From Streptomyces beigongshangae (lineage in GTDB: Bacteria; Actinomycetota; Actinomycetes; Streptomycetales; Streptomycetaceae), in the NCBI RefSeq assembly GCF_019710745.1, contig NZ_JAHKJW010000038.1, forward strand, positions 1 to 54,026: a stretch of 54,026 nucleotides of DNA, in the 5' to 3' direction. This document shows, piece by piece, positions 33,649 to 42,043 of the stretch (the stretch's first letter is position 1; each line of letters begins with the position of its first letter). The notes below the pieces were generated by a model. The model did no database searches. It worked only from the letters and a program-made list of their open reading frames with translations, and was not told the DNA's origin. A program made the position numbers and the translations under genes.

Positions 33649-33820
33649 GCCCACCGGCACCCCCGTCGACTCTCGGCAACCCACACGACCCGCACGTTCT
33701 TCCGCCGGACGCGGTCGAACGGATGCGCTGAACGGCATCGGGGCGCGGTGCGCACGGCAGCCACCGGGGCGACCGTACGCACCCGCGTGCGCCTCGCGGG
33801 GGACGACACGCCTTGCACGC

Positions 33821-33852
33821 CCCGGCCGTGCCGCGGGGGCGGCACGGCCGGG
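33821..33852 (-). terminator. Terminator of the crtEIBV operon
   Basis: Perfect 12-bp inverted repeat (CCCGGCCGTGCC / GGCACGGCCGGG) with an 8-nt loop directly after the crtV stop and before litR. Confidence 0.75.
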
Positions 33853-33857
33853 CCGGG

Positions 33858-34928
33858 TCAGCCGGGGAAACGCCCCGTCGAGCGCAACCGCCAGCGGCGT
33901 TCCGCGTAGGCCAGGTCGTCGCGCCACAGGCGTCCGGCGGCGGCCCGTACGAGCGGCCGCAGCAACGGCGTCATCCGGCGTGCCACGGTGAACCCCCGGC
34001 GGTCCGACGCCGCCACCACCGCCTCGACCACGGCGGTCCGCGGCCTGCCCCGGTCGTCGGCGCCGAGCGGGGTCGCGTGGGTCTCGACGACCGATCCCTG
34101 TCCCTCGCCCTCCGTGATGTGCATGACGACCGTGCGCGGCTCGGGCGCGGTGAACACCGCCCGTACGGGCACCACGAGCCGCCCGGCGAGTTTGAAGGAG
34201 ACGTCGACGGCGAAGCCGTCCGTGTCCTCTGCGGCTTCTGTGTCCTCCGCGCCTCCCGGCCCTTCCGGCCCTCCCGCGGTTCCCGTGTCCCCCGCCGCCG
34301 GTGTGTCGACGACGGTCAGGTCGACGAAGGAGTACGGATGGAACCAGGCCCCGTGCCACGGGTCCAGCCGGTTCGCCACGATGTCCTCCGGCTCGCACGT
34401 CCCGACGCCGACGTACACGGCCGACACCGCCTCCGGCAGGGCGGGCCGTACCGGGACCACCGGTGCCGCCAGCGGGGGCTCGCCGCCGACGTCGTCGAGC
34501 CGCACCCACACCAGTACGCCGTCGTCGTGCACCGGCAGGGGCTCCCAGCCGGCGAACGCCGTACCGGACAGGGCGAGTCCGTGCCAGTGGCAGACGAGGG
34601 TGCCGCAGCGCACCGGACTGTCCCGGAGCGGGGCACCCAGATGGGGACAGGCACCGGGACCGCCGACCAGCCGGCCGGTGGCGTCGCGCCAGACGACGAC
34701 CTCCTGTCCGCCGACCGTCCGGGCCAGCGGCCGGTCGGCTCGGACGGACAGGGACGAGCCGACCACGTACCAGTTGCCCGACGGACGGGTCTGGGCGCGC
34801 TTCAGCGCCCCGGCGATCACCGCCGGACGGGCCTCGCGCCACGTCGGGCGCTGCCGTTCCCAGGCGACCGGGTCCTCGCGCAGGGACAGCGGGAACCGTC
34901 CGCGGCGGACGGCACGGCCGGGGCTCAC
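33858..34928 (-). CDS. crtV: Rieske [2Fe-2S] protein of the carotenoid operon
   Basis: Predicted 356-residue protein with a Rieske domain at about residues 50-140: the cluster ligands are CPHLGAP and, 17 residues on, CHWHG. The C-terminal part (DPWHGAWFHPYSF, then a helical region) is like DUF5914. It fills the fourth place of the known crtEIBV operon, called crtV in other Streptomyces and once labelled a methylesterase, but the sequence says electron-transfer or oxygenase component. A DTG/EGP/EDT-rich insertion (about residues 210-235) looks like a variable loop. GTG 34928 overlaps the crtB stop (GTGA). Confidence 0.85.
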   Translation of the reverse strand: MSPGRAVRRGRFPLSLREDPVAWERQRPTWREARPAVIAGALKRAQTRPSGNWYVVGSSLSVRADRPLARTVGGQEVVVWRDATGRLVGGPGACPHLGAPLRDSPVRCGTLVCHWHGLALSGTAFAGWEPLPVHDDGVLVWVRLDDVGGEPPLAAPVVPVRPALPEAVSAVYVGVGTCEPEDIVANRLDPWHGAWFHPYSFVDLTVVDTPAAGDTGTAGGPEGPGGAEDTEAAEDTDGFAVDVSFKLAGRLVVPVRAVFTAPEPRTVVMHITEGEGQGSVVETHATPLGADDRGRPRTAVVEAVVAASDRRGFTVARRMTPLLRPLVRAAAGRLWRDDLAYAERRWRLRSTGRFPG

Positions 34929-35965
34929 ACGATCTCCTTCTGCAACGGCGCCGGAACGGGGGAGGACCCGGGCGCCACGGGTCCCGTGAAGGACGGCGGT
35001 TCAGGTGCCGGGTACCGCGCGGGGCGGCGCCCACGCGTCCCGGCCCGGGCGGCCAGCAGGCGTACGAGCCCGTCGGCGGCCACCGCGGCACGCCGTCTGC
35101 GGGGGACCGCGGAACGCCGGTGCAGGACCGCGTGCCCGTCGTCGGCGACGGCGTCCAGGATGCCGCCGTACAGCACGAAGGCGGTGCGGATGCAGGGACG
35201 GGACACCGGGTCGAGCATCGCGAGCCCCGGTGCCGCCTCGCGGTAGACGCCGCGGGTGAGGTCCTCGAAGGCCCTCAGCGCCGCGGTGATCCGAGGGTCG
35301 CGGCGGCCGGTGCCGCGGCTCCAGCCCAGCAGCTCCCGGTCGACGCCGTGCGCGCCCAGCAGGTCGGCCGGCAGATAGACCCGCCCCCGGTCGAGGTCCT
35401 CGCCGACGTCGCGCAGGAAGTTCGTCAGCTGGAAGGCGACGCCCAGGGCGGCCGCGTGCGGGGCCGCCTCCTCGCGTGGGACGACGGTTCCCAGGACCGG
35501 CAGCATCTGCAGCCCGATGACCGCCGCGGACCCGTGCATGTACGCGCGCAGGTCGTCGTACGTCGGATAGTCGGTGACCTCCAGGTCGCTGCGCATGGAC
35601 GCCATGAAGTCGGTGAAGTGCCGGTGGTCGATGCCGTACCGCCCGGCCGTGTCGGCGAGCGCCAGGACCACCGGCTCGGTGCTGTCCCCGCTGCCGAGCC
35701 CGCGCTCCAGGTCCTGGTGCAGCAGGGCGAGGTCCGCCGCGCGGCGGACGGGCGGCAGACGCGTGTCCAGGTCGTCGACGATGTCGTCGGCCCAGCGGGC
35801 GAAGCCGTAGAGGGCGTGGACGGCGGGCCGCCGTTCCACGGGCAGCAGCCGGGTGGCGAGGAAGTAGGTCCTGCCGTGCCGGGCGTTGAGCCGGCGGCAC
35901 CGGGTGTAGGCGTCGCGCAGGGCGGGCTCGGTGATGCCTGCCGCGTCGAGTTCGCGGACGGTCAT
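34925..35965 (-). CDS. crtB: Phytoene synthase
   Basis: Predicted 346-residue prenyl transferase joining two geranylgeranyl diphosphates to phytoene. The aspartate-rich motifs are ARWADDIVDDLDTRLP near residue 60 and NFLRDVGEDLDRGRVYLPADLL near residue 190, with YGFARWADD typical of squalene/phytoene synthases. The last 60 residues are a basic, Pro-rich tail not usually conserved. Start and stop overlap crtI and crtV by 4 bases each. Confidence 0.95.
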   Translation of the reverse strand: MTVRELDAAGITEPALRDAYTRCRRLNARHGRTYFLATRLLPVERRPAVHALYGFARWADDIVDDLDTRLPPVRRAADLALLHQDLERGLGSGDSTEPVVLALADTAGRYGIDHRHFTDFMASMRSDLEVTDYPTYDDLRAYMHGSAAVIGLQMLPVLGTVVPREEAAPHAAALGVAFQLTNFLRDVGEDLDRGRVYLPADLLGAHGVDRELLGWSRGTGRRDPRITAALRAFEDLTRGVYREAAPGLAMLDPVSRPCIRTAFVLYGGILDAVADDGHAVLHRRSAVPRRRRAAVAADGLVRLLAARAGTRGRRPARYPAPEPPSFTGPVAPGSSPVPAPLQKEIV

Positions 35966-37569
35966 CGGCGGGTTCCTTCCGGTGCTGACGGCGTCGTCGG
36001 TGCGGTGGGTGCGGTGGGTGCGGTCGGTGGTGTCGGCGTCGTCGGTGCGGACCGCGCGGTGCGTGCGCGTCCCGGGACGGCGGCCGTGTGCCGTCCGGTG
36101 ATCCGGGCCGCGGCGAGCTTGCCGGACAGCAGGACGGTCGGGACGCCGACGCCCGGCGTGGTGCCGCAGCCGGCGAGGACGGCGTTCTCGGTGCCGCGGA
36201 CGAGGTTGCGCGGCCGGAAGGGACCGGTCTGCGCGAAGGTGTGGGCGGCCGAGAAGGGCGTGCCCGCCGCGTGTCCCTGGGCGTGCCAGTCGGCCGGGGT
36301 CACCAGGGTCTCTTCCTCCACGGCGTCGGCGAAGCCCTCGAACCCGCGCCCGTCGAGCTCCCGCAGCACACTGTCGCGGTAGCGCGGGGCCAGCTCGCCC
36401 CAGGCGGTGACGTCCGGTCCGATGTCGGTGTTGGGGCACGGCGCGAGGACGTAGTGCAGGTGGCGGCCGGGCGGGGCGAGCGAGGGATCGGTCGCGGTGG
36501 GACGGGTGATGAGCAGCGAGGGGTCGCTCATCAGGTCGCCGGTGCGCGTGAGTTCGTCGAACGTGCCGTGCCACGCGGCGCCGAAGGACAGCGTGTGGTG
36601 GGCGAGTCCGGGCCAGGTCCGGTCGGTGCCGGCGTGCAGGACGACGGCCGACGGCGCGTGCCTGAGCCGCAGGGGACGACGCGGCACGTGGCCGAGGAGG
36701 CGGTACGCGACGGGCAGGTCCGGGGTGAGGACCACCGCGTCGCACGGGATGCGTTCCTGGTCGGTGACGACGGCGGTGACGCGGTCGCCGGAGCGTTCGA
36801 GCCGGGTGACGTCCTGCCCGAAGCGCAGGTCGGCGCCCGCCTCCGCGGCGGCGTCCGCCATGGCCCGGGGCAGCGCGTGCATTCCGCCGCGGGGGAAGTA
36901 CACGCCGGCGACGGTGTCCATGTAGGCGATCACGGCGTACGCGGCGAGGGCCTGCCGGGGCGGGACCCCGGCGTACAGCGACTGGAAGGAGAAGACGCGG
37001 CGCAGGCGCTCGTCGCGCAGGTAGCGGCCGATGCGCGCGTCCAGCCGCCCGAATCCGCCGAGCGCGGCGAGCCGTGCCAGGTCGGGGGTCAGCAGCTGGA
37101 AGGGCGAATCGAAGTTGGTGTCGATGAAGCGCCGCATCTGCGCCCTGTACAGCTGTTCCAGCCACCGGCGCAGCCGCCGGTACCCCGCGGCCTCCCCGGC
37201 CCCCGCGAAGCGCTCGACCTCGGCCTCCATCGCCGCCGCCCCGGTGTGTACGTCGATGCCGCTGCCGTCGGCGAACAGGGCGCGGTAGGCCGGGTGGAGG
37301 GGGATGAGGTCGACGCGGTCGCGCAGGTTCCCGCCGACCGCGGCGAATGCCTCGTCGGCCAGGTCGGGCATGGTCAGCACGGTGGGGCCGGTGTCCATGC
37401 GGTAGCCGCCGCGCTCCAGGAGCCCGGCACGGCCGCCGGGCAGCACGTCGCGCTCCACGAGGGTGACCCGGCGGCCCGCGCCGAGCAGGTGCAGGGTGGC
37501 CGCCAGGCCGGAGAGCCCGGCGCCGACCACCACGACGTGGTCCGTGGGACCGGGGATGCTCCTGGTCAT
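35962..37569 (-). CDS. crtI: Phytoene desaturase
   Basis: Predicted 535-residue FAD enzyme converting phytoene to lycopene at the membrane. FAD motif VVVVGAGLSGLAATLHLLGAGRRVTLVERDVLPGGRAG near the N-terminus, FPRGGMHALPRAMADAAAEAGADLRFG in the middle, and the C-terminal AGCGTTPGVGVPTVLLSGKLAAARI. The C-terminus carries a low-complexity tail of (Ala-Pro-Thr) repeats encoded by GGTGCGGTG-type DNA (about 35990-36060). Coupled to crtE and crtB by ATGA overlaps. Confidence 0.96.
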   Translation of the reverse strand: MTRSIPGPTDHVVVVGAGLSGLAATLHLLGAGRRVTLVERDVLPGGRAGLLERGGYRMDTGPTVLTMPDLADEAFAAVGGNLRDRVDLIPLHPAYRALFADGSGIDVHTGAAAMEAEVERFAGAGEAAGYRRLRRWLEQLYRAQMRRFIDTNFDSPFQLLTPDLARLAALGGFGRLDARIGRYLRDERLRRVFSFQSLYAGVPPRQALAAYAVIAYMDTVAGVYFPRGGMHALPRAMADAAAEAGADLRFGQDVTRLERSGDRVTAVVTDQERIPCDAVVLTPDLPVAYRLLGHVPRRPLRLRHAPSAVVLHAGTDRTWPGLAHHTLSFGAAWHGTFDELTRTGDLMSDPSLLITRPTATDPSLAPPGRHLHYVLAPCPNTDIGPDVTAWGELAPRYRDSVLRELDGRGFEGFADAVEEETLVTPADWHAQGHAAGTPFSAAHTFAQTGPFRPRNLVRGTENAVLAGCGTTPGVGVPTVLLSGKLAAARITGRHTAAVPGRARTARSAPTTPTPPTAPTAPTAPTTPSAPEGTRR

Positions 37570-38897
37570 CGGACGGCCCCCTCGGCACCGGCACCGGCAC
37601 CGGCACCGGCACCGGCACCGGCACCGGCACCGGCGCCGGCGCCGGCGGTCAGCAGGAGCGGGACAGGCGTGCTGTGCGGAGCCCCGGGCGGCGCGGGCAT
37701 GGGCGGCGGGGCCATACCGGCCGTGGTGTGCAGCAGCTCGCGCAGCCGCAGCCGGCCCTCCGGCTCCAGCGGTACGGACTGCAGATGACGCATCCCCTGA
37801 TCGGCCAGCCGCTCGATCCTCGCCTCGACGATGTCCCGGGCACCGGTGCGGACCAGCACGTCACGCACCTCTTCGAGACGGCTCTCGGACAGGTCGGCGC
37901 GGCCGAGCGAGCTCCGCAGCACGGCCAGGGCGCGCCGGTCCCCGGTCGTCTCGGCCCGGGCCTGCGCCAGGGCGACCAGGTAGGTCGGCTTGCCCGCCCG
38001 GATGTCGCCACCGGCGGGTCTGCCGGTGTGCCGCGCGTCGCCGAAGACATCGGTGAGGTCGTCACGGAGCTGGAAGGCGATCCCGACGCGCCGGCCCGCC
38101 GCGCACAGGGCCTCGCTGCGCGCGGCGTCCGCCCCGGCGAGCGCGGCCCCGAGCGCCAGCGGGCGCTCCACGGAGTACAGGGCGCTCTTGAGGCAGGCGG
38201 CCCGGAGCGCGCGGGCCAGGGAGCGGGAGGAGGTGGCCTGGCCGTGGACGTCCAGGTACTGCCCGGCCACCATCTCGGTGCGCATGGCGCTCCACAGGGT
38301 GCGTACGGCGGCCGGTGCCCCGTCGACGGCCGCGACCATGTCGTCCGCCCAGGCCAGGGCGAGGTCCCCGGCGAGGATCGCCGCGGCCTCGCCGAAGCGC
38401 GGGCCGAGCGCGGGCGCGACGGTACCGGCGTACTGGGCGGTGACGTCCGCGTGCAGGGCGGGCCGGCCCCGGCGCAGCCGTGAGCCGTCCATCACGTCGT
38501 CGTGGACCAGGGCGCAGGTCTGGATCAGTTCGAGCGCGGCGCCTACGCGGAGGGCGGCCGCCGCCGCCTCCGGCCCGCCGCCGCAGGCGCGCAGCGCCCA
38601 CCACACGAACCGGGACCGCGTGCGCTTGCCGCCGTCCAGGGTGAAGCGCGCGACGCGCTCGGCGAGGTCGCGGCCGAACACCGGGTCCAGGGCGACGGCC
38701 CGTCCCGTCCGTTCGGCCAGTTGGTCCTCCAGGACACGCCCCACGGCCGCGGACACGTCACTGTCGATGACGTGCGGGTCGACCGCGGCCGGCGGGAAGC
38801 GCGGGGAAGGGGGTTCGGCATGCGGGGACGGGGGCTCGGGACGAGAGCCGGGCGCCCGCCCGGCCGCAGAGTGATCCTTCGCCTCGCTGGAGCGCAT
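37566..38897 (-). CDS. crtE: Geranylgeranyl diphosphate synthase
   Basis: Predicted 443-residue polyprenyl synthase making the C20 precursor. First aspartate-rich motif CALVHDDVMDGSRLRRGRP, second GIAFQLRDDLTDVFGD, plus DGGKRTRSRFVWW. ATG 38897 has AGAGGA 6 bases upstream; the N-terminal 40 residues are low-complexity. The last 20-odd residues are a Gly-Ala run encoded by ten GGCACC/GGCGCC units. First gene of crtE-I-B-V, reading away from the ECF sigma gene; its leader has the GGAAAGC-type element and, further up, the phased repeats. Confidence 0.96.
   Translation of the reverse strand: MRSSEAKDHSAAGRAPGSRPEPPSPHAEPPSPRFPPAAVDPHVIDSDVSAAVGRVLEDQLAERTGRAVALDPVFGRDLAERVARFTLDGGKRTRSRFVWWALRACGGGPEAAAAALRVGAALELIQTCALVHDDVMDGSRLRRGRPALHADVTAQYAGTVAPALGPRFGEAAAILAGDLALAWADDMVAAVDGAPAAVRTLWSAMRTEMVAGQYLDVHGQATSSRSLARALRAACLKSALYSVERPLALGAALAGADAARSEALCAAGRRVGIAFQLRDDLTDVFGDARHTGRPAGGDIRAGKPTYLVALAQARAETTGDRRALAVLRSSLGRADLSESRLEEVRDVLVRTGARDIVEARIERLADQGMRHLQSVPLEPEGRLRLRELLHTTAGMAPPPMPAPPGAPHSTPVPLLLTAGAGAGAGAGAGAGAGAGAGAEGAVR
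37584..37643. repeat. Hexanucleotide repeat coding the Gly-Ala tail of CrtE
   Basis: Eight exact GGCACC units followed by two GGCGCC units. In-frame slippage would change tail length without breaking the gene or the ATGA link to crtI. Confidence 0.9.
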
Positions 38898-38927
38898 CCC
38901 GGTTCCTCTCGTCGTGATCGCATATGT

Positions 38928-38946
38928 GTCTGACGGAACGCTTTCC
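38928..38946 (-). promoter_or_regulatory. crtE copy of the shared crt leader motif
   Basis: On the minus strand GGAAAGCGTTCCGTCAGAC, 31-49 bases before the crtE start. The crtY leader has the same sequence with one base missing and one change. Contains the dyad GGAA-N4-TTCC. Confidence 0.6.
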
Positions 38947-39052
38947 ATGGCAAGGGCGTCCGCGGATGCGCCGGACGGGGGAGAAGGCGCGACCGGTTTT
39001 CGCACAAGGGGCCGATCGGGCGATGAAGTGCCGTGACGCACCGCCGGACGGC

Positions 39053-39107
39053 CGAAGGGGCGCCGAGGAAGTACCGAAGAAGTCTCGAGGAAGCCCAGAA
39101 GAAGTGA
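39053..39107. promoter_or_regulatory. Five phased 11-bp repeats, candidate LitR operator
   Basis: Consecutive 11-mers CGAAGGGGCGC, CGAGGAAGTAC, CGAAGAAGTCT, CGAGGAAGCCC and AGAAGAAGTGA, consensus CGARGAAGnnn. Both ends lie exactly 156 bp from the crtE and ECF start codons. CarH-type B12 photoreceptors bind 11-bp direct repeats as tetramers; binding here by LitR is inferred. Confidence 0.6.
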
Positions 39108-39262
39108 TGCAGAGACGATGCAAGTTGTTGCGCCGTTCGGGGTTCTCGCAGGGTGGAGGAGCCGGGGCCGCCGGAGCGGCCGGCAGCCGGCACCCGTGGG
39201 GTGGGCCATGAGGGGTACCCCGCGGGACGGAACGACCAGGGCTCACACGAGGAGCGGGGAAC

Positions 39263-39886
39263 ATGGCTGCACAGCAGGTCACCGAGCGGGCCCCGGACGG
39301 CGTCCCGCTGTGGGCCCCGGCGTGGGAGCGCCTCGCCGACGAGGAGCTGGCCGCGCGGTTCGCGGCCGGTGACGAGGCTTCACCGGCCGCCGTCTACCAC
39401 CGGTGGGGCGCCCTGGTGTACACGCTGGCACAGCGGTCGCTCGGGGACGTCCGGGAGGCGGAGGACGTCACGCAGACGGTGTTCCTGGCCGCGTGGCGCG
39501 GGCGTGCGGGCTTCGCCCCCGAGCGCGGTGCGCTGGGGGCCTGGCTCGTCGGGATCACCCGCAGGAAGATCGCCGACGCGCTGTCCGCGCGCACGCGGCG
39601 GGCGGAGCTGGTGGCGGCCGCGGGGGCGCGGATGTCCGTCGGGCCCACGGCCCATGACACCCAGTCCGCCGTGCTCGACCGGGTCGTCCTCGGCGAGGAA
39701 CTGGCCCGGCTGCCCGCGGCTCAGCGCCGGGTGCTGACCCTCGCCTTCTACGACGACCTGACGCAGACGCAGATCGCGGAGCTCACGGGGTGGCCCCTGG
39801 GCACGGTGAAGAGCCATGCCAGGCGCGGACTCCAGCGGCTCGGCAGGTGCCTGGAGGAGCACGGGGTACAGGGGTACGGGGAGTAA
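39263..39886 (+). CDS. ECF sigma factor of the carotenoid cluster
   Basis: Predicted 207-residue group-4 sigma factor. Region 2: LVYTLAQRSLGDVREAEDVTQTVFLAAWRGRAGFAPERGALGAWLVGITRRKIADAL; region 4: LARLPAAQRRVLTLAFYDDLTQTQIAELTGWPLGTVKSHARRGLQRL. It resembles SigK/LitS-type factors and most likely transcribes the crt operons on either side. ATG 39263 follows AGGAGCGGGGA. A zinc-finger anti-sigma gene lies 306 bp downstream. LitS and CrtS are known sigma factors for carotenoids in Streptomyces; I cannot decide orthology here, so I give no symbol. Confidence 0.92.
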   Translation: MAAQQVTERAPDGVPLWAPAWERLADEELAARFAAGDEASPAAVYHRWGALVYTLAQRSLGDVREAEDVTQTVFLAAWRGRAGFAPERGALGAWLVGITRRKIADALSARTRRAELVAAAGARMSVGPTAHDTQSAVLDRVVLGEELARLPAAQRRVLTLAFYDDLTQTQIAELTGWPLGTVKSHARRGLQRLGRCLEEHGVQGYGE

Positions 39887-40192
39887 TACGCTGCACGAAC
39901 GATGCGAGTGGTTGGAAGTATGGTCCGGCAGGCGTCGACCGGTGTCCGCCCGCCGTGGGTCACTCGGCGTGGGCCGTGCCCGGTGGGTCGTGTCCGGTGG
40001 GTCGTGTCCGGTGGCCCGAGGGCCGAGGAACGCGCGTCCGCGGCAGGGGCCGGTCGCAGGTCGTCGTCCACCGTCCCGCCCGCGACGGCGGCCGGTGCAT
40101 CCGGCATCCCGTCCCCGACTGTAAAGAGGCCGACGGAACTGCCTGTTCCGCGAGGCCTGTGCGACAGGCCGGGGCCGAGAGGAGGCGGCGGC
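39887..40192. other. Gap between ECF sigma and anti-sigma genes
   Basis: No coding frame of normal character. Holds two and a half copies of the 14-mer GGTGGGTCGTGTCC (39982-40014), a GGAAC-N5-GTTCC dyad (40135-40149) loosely like the crt leader motif, and a 7-bp hairpin GGCCTGT/ACAGGCC (40154-40170) shortly before the anti-sigma ribosome site. The anti-sigma gene may have its own promoter here. Confidence 0.5.
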
Positions 40193-40633
40193 GTGGGCGA
40201 TCACCGGGCGTGGTGCCACATTCCGAACACGGAGCTGGCCGTCCGCGCACTCGACGGCGGCCGGGCCGCCTGGAGCGCCTCGGCCGCGCGTCATCTGAGC
40301 CGGTGCCGCGCGTGCCGTGACCGGCTCACCGCCTATGAACGCGTCGTCAGGGCAGGACGGCTGACCCAGCCGGGCCAGACGCTGCAGGAGCCTCCCCCGG
40401 GGGTGTGGGCCGCGGTCCGGAGCGGCATCGCGACCGACGACCTCCGTACGCCGCCGCCGGGCCGGTCCCGCGTCCGTGGCACGCCGCCTTCGGACCGGCC
40501 TCGCCCCCGCGCCGTGTGTCGCGCCGGGGAACGCGTCTTACGGTGCGCGGCCGCCGTCGTGCGAGCCGTCCTCCGTCTCCTCGCGCCCCTCGCGCGCCTT
40601 CTGCCCGGCACGCCCCGCGGCCCGCACGACTGA
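40193..40633 (+). CDS. Zinc-finger anti-sigma factor
   Basis: Predicted 146-residue ZAS-type anti-sigma protein, likely holding the adjacent ECF sigma inactive. The zinc motif is AARHLSRCRACRDRL (H-x3-C-x2-C), with an additional WCH near the N-terminus. After a Pro/Arg-rich middle there is a C-terminal hydrophobic-basic helix (VLRCAAAVVRAVLRLLAPLARLL) that may touch the membrane. GTG 40193 has GAGGAGG 7-9 bases upstream. The signal that releases the sigma factor is unknown; light through LitR or redox through the zinc site are candidates. Confidence 0.8.
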   Translation: MGDHRAWCHIPNTELAVRALDGGRAAWSASAARHLSRCRACRDRLTAYERVVRAGRLTQPGQTLQEPPPGVWAAVRSGIATDDLRTPPPGRSRVRGTPPSDRPRPRAVCRAGERVLRCAAAVVRAVLRLLAPLARLLPGTPRGPHD

Positions 40634-40704
40634 GCGACCGACGGCCCGGGCCCGGCGGAAGGGCGACAACCCGGCCGAGCCTGCATCCGCGCGGACCCCG
40701 GAGG

Positions 40705-40722
40705 GGGAAAGCTTCCGACAGA
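40705..40722 (+). promoter_or_regulatory. crtY copy of the shared crt leader motif
   Basis: GGAAAGCTTCCGACAGAC, 54-71 bases before the crtY start, matching the crtE leader element except for one missing G and a T-to-A change. Likely common control of the two operons. Confidence 0.6.
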
Positions 40723-40775
40723 CCACCGGCCGCCCGCGCAGCGCCGGTGGAACGCGCGCAGGGAGGGAGCGGTTC

Positions 40776-41969
40776 GTGCCGGACGCCGAGGTGGCCATCG
40801 TGGGCGCGGGAGCGGCGGGGCTGTCCCTCGCCCACCGGCTCGCCCACCCCGCTGCCGGGGTCCGGCCGGTGTCGGCGGTCCTGCTGGACCCCCCGCCCGG
40901 CCCGCTCCGCCCGCCGAGCCGCACCTGGTGCTTCTGGGAGAAGGGCCCCGGCCCGTACGACGCCGCGCTGACCGCCTCCTGGCAGCGGCTGCGGATCCAC
41001 ACCCCCGCGGGCCTGCCCGTGGAGGACGGCATCACGCCCCTCACCTACAAGATGCTCCGCTCCGACGACTTCGAGCGTCTCGTCGCGCGCGACCTGACGC
41101 GGAGCGGCACCGTCCGCAGGCTGGAGGCGACCGTCGAGACGGTGGACGGTGTCGCCGGCGGAGCCGAGATCCGGGCCCGCACCGGACAGGGCGCCCCCCT
41201 GACCGTGCGCGCCCGCTGGGTGTTCGACTCCCGGCCGCTCGGCAGCCTCCCGGCGGCCCGCACCACCGTGCTCCAGCACTTCCACGGCTGGTTCGTCCGC
41301 ACCGACCGCCCGGTGTTCGACCCCGGCACGGTGGAGCTCATGGACTTCCGGGTCCCGCAGCCGCCGCGGGGACTGGCCTTCGGCTACGTCCTGCCCACCG
41401 GTCCCCGTGAGGCACTGGTGGAGTACACCGAGTTCTCCGGCGCCGTGCTGTCCCCGCAGGAGTACGAGACCGCCCTGCGCCGCTACACCGAGGACGTGCT
41501 GCGCCTCGGAGGCTTCCGGATCACCTCGACCGAGACCGGTGTGATCCCCATGACCGACGCCCGCTTCGCCCGCCGGACGGCGCCGTCGGTCTTCCGCATC
41601 GGCGCCGCGGGGGGAGCCACCAGGCCGTCCACGGGCTACACCTTCTCCGCCGTGCAGCGCCAGAGCCGGGCCGTCGCGGACGCCCTGCACGCGGGACGCC
41701 ACCCGATGCCTCCCCCCGCCCACCCGGCCCGCTCGCGCGCCATGGACGCGGTGCTGCTGAGGGCCCTGGACAGCGGACGTGTCGACGGTGCCGCGTTCTT
41801 CGCACGGCTCTTCTCCCGCGTGCCGATGGAGCGGCTGCTGCGCTTCCTCGACGGGAGGACCCGCCTCCACGAGGACCTCTCCCTCGGCTTTCGTACGCCC
41901 GTGCTGCCGATGCTCCGCTCCGCGGCGGAGCTGTCCTGGCTTCCCCGCAGACCCTTTCCCGGAGCCTGA
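40776..41969 (+). CDS. crtY: Lycopene beta-cyclase
   Basis: Predicted 397-residue CrtY-type cyclase turning lycopene into beta-carotene. N-terminal dinucleotide motif VAIVGAGAAGLSLAHRLA, then SRTWCFWEKGPGPYD and SWQRLRIHTP, FHGWFVRTDRPVFDP, LPTGPREALVEYTEFS, IPMTD and RIGAAGGATRPSTGYTF, all family marks. GTG 40776 follows GGGAGGGA. First gene of crtY-T-U. Confidence 0.95.
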   Translation: MPDAEVAIVGAGAAGLSLAHRLAHPAAGVRPVSAVLLDPPPGPLRPPSRTWCFWEKGPGPYDAALTASWQRLRIHTPAGLPVEDGITPLTYKMLRSDDFERLVARDLTRSGTVRRLEATVETVDGVAGGAEIRARTGQGAPLTVRARWVFDSRPLGSLPAARTTVLQHFHGWFVRTDRPVFDPGTVELMDFRVPQPPRGLAFGYVLPTGPREALVEYTEFSGAVLSPQEYETALRRYTEDVLRLGGFRITSTETGVIPMTDARFARRTAPSVFRIGAAGGATRPSTGYTFSAVQRQSRAVADALHAGRHPMPPPAHPARSRAMDAVLLRALDSGRVDGAAFFARLFSRVPMERLLRFLDGRTRLHEDLSLGFRTPVLPMLRSAAELSWLPRRPFPGA

Positions 41970-42043
41970 CCCCGGTACGAGCCGGGCCCCGGTATGCACC
42001 GGGGTCAGGCCCCGGTACGAGCCGGGCCCCGGCCCCGGTACGA
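41970..42043. repeat. Direct repeat in the crtY-crtT gap
   Basis: A 23-bp sequence beginning CCCCGGTACGAGCCGG is present twice (41970-41992 and 42010-42032, 40-bp period), with its first 11 bases again at 42033-42043. The last copy runs into CGAAGAAG (42041-42048), the unit seen in the phased repeats. Confidence 0.7.

Larger units (their letters stand above)
38898..39262. other. Divergent control region between crtE and the ECF sigma gene
   Basis: 365 bp without a gene. It holds the crtE leader motif (38928-38946), five phased 11-bp repeats (39053-39107) in its exact centre, GATGCA at 39106-39111 and again at 39117-39122 (11 bp apart), and the ECF ribosome site. No sigma-70 consensus is evident on either side, in line with ECF-dependent promoters. 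Confidence 0.6.

Noticed and set aside
39263..39886. Naming the crt ECF sigma factor litS
   Set aside because: LitS in S. coelicolor lies with litR; here the factor sits between crtE and an anti-sigma gene. Orthology cannot be decided by reading, so no symbol was given.
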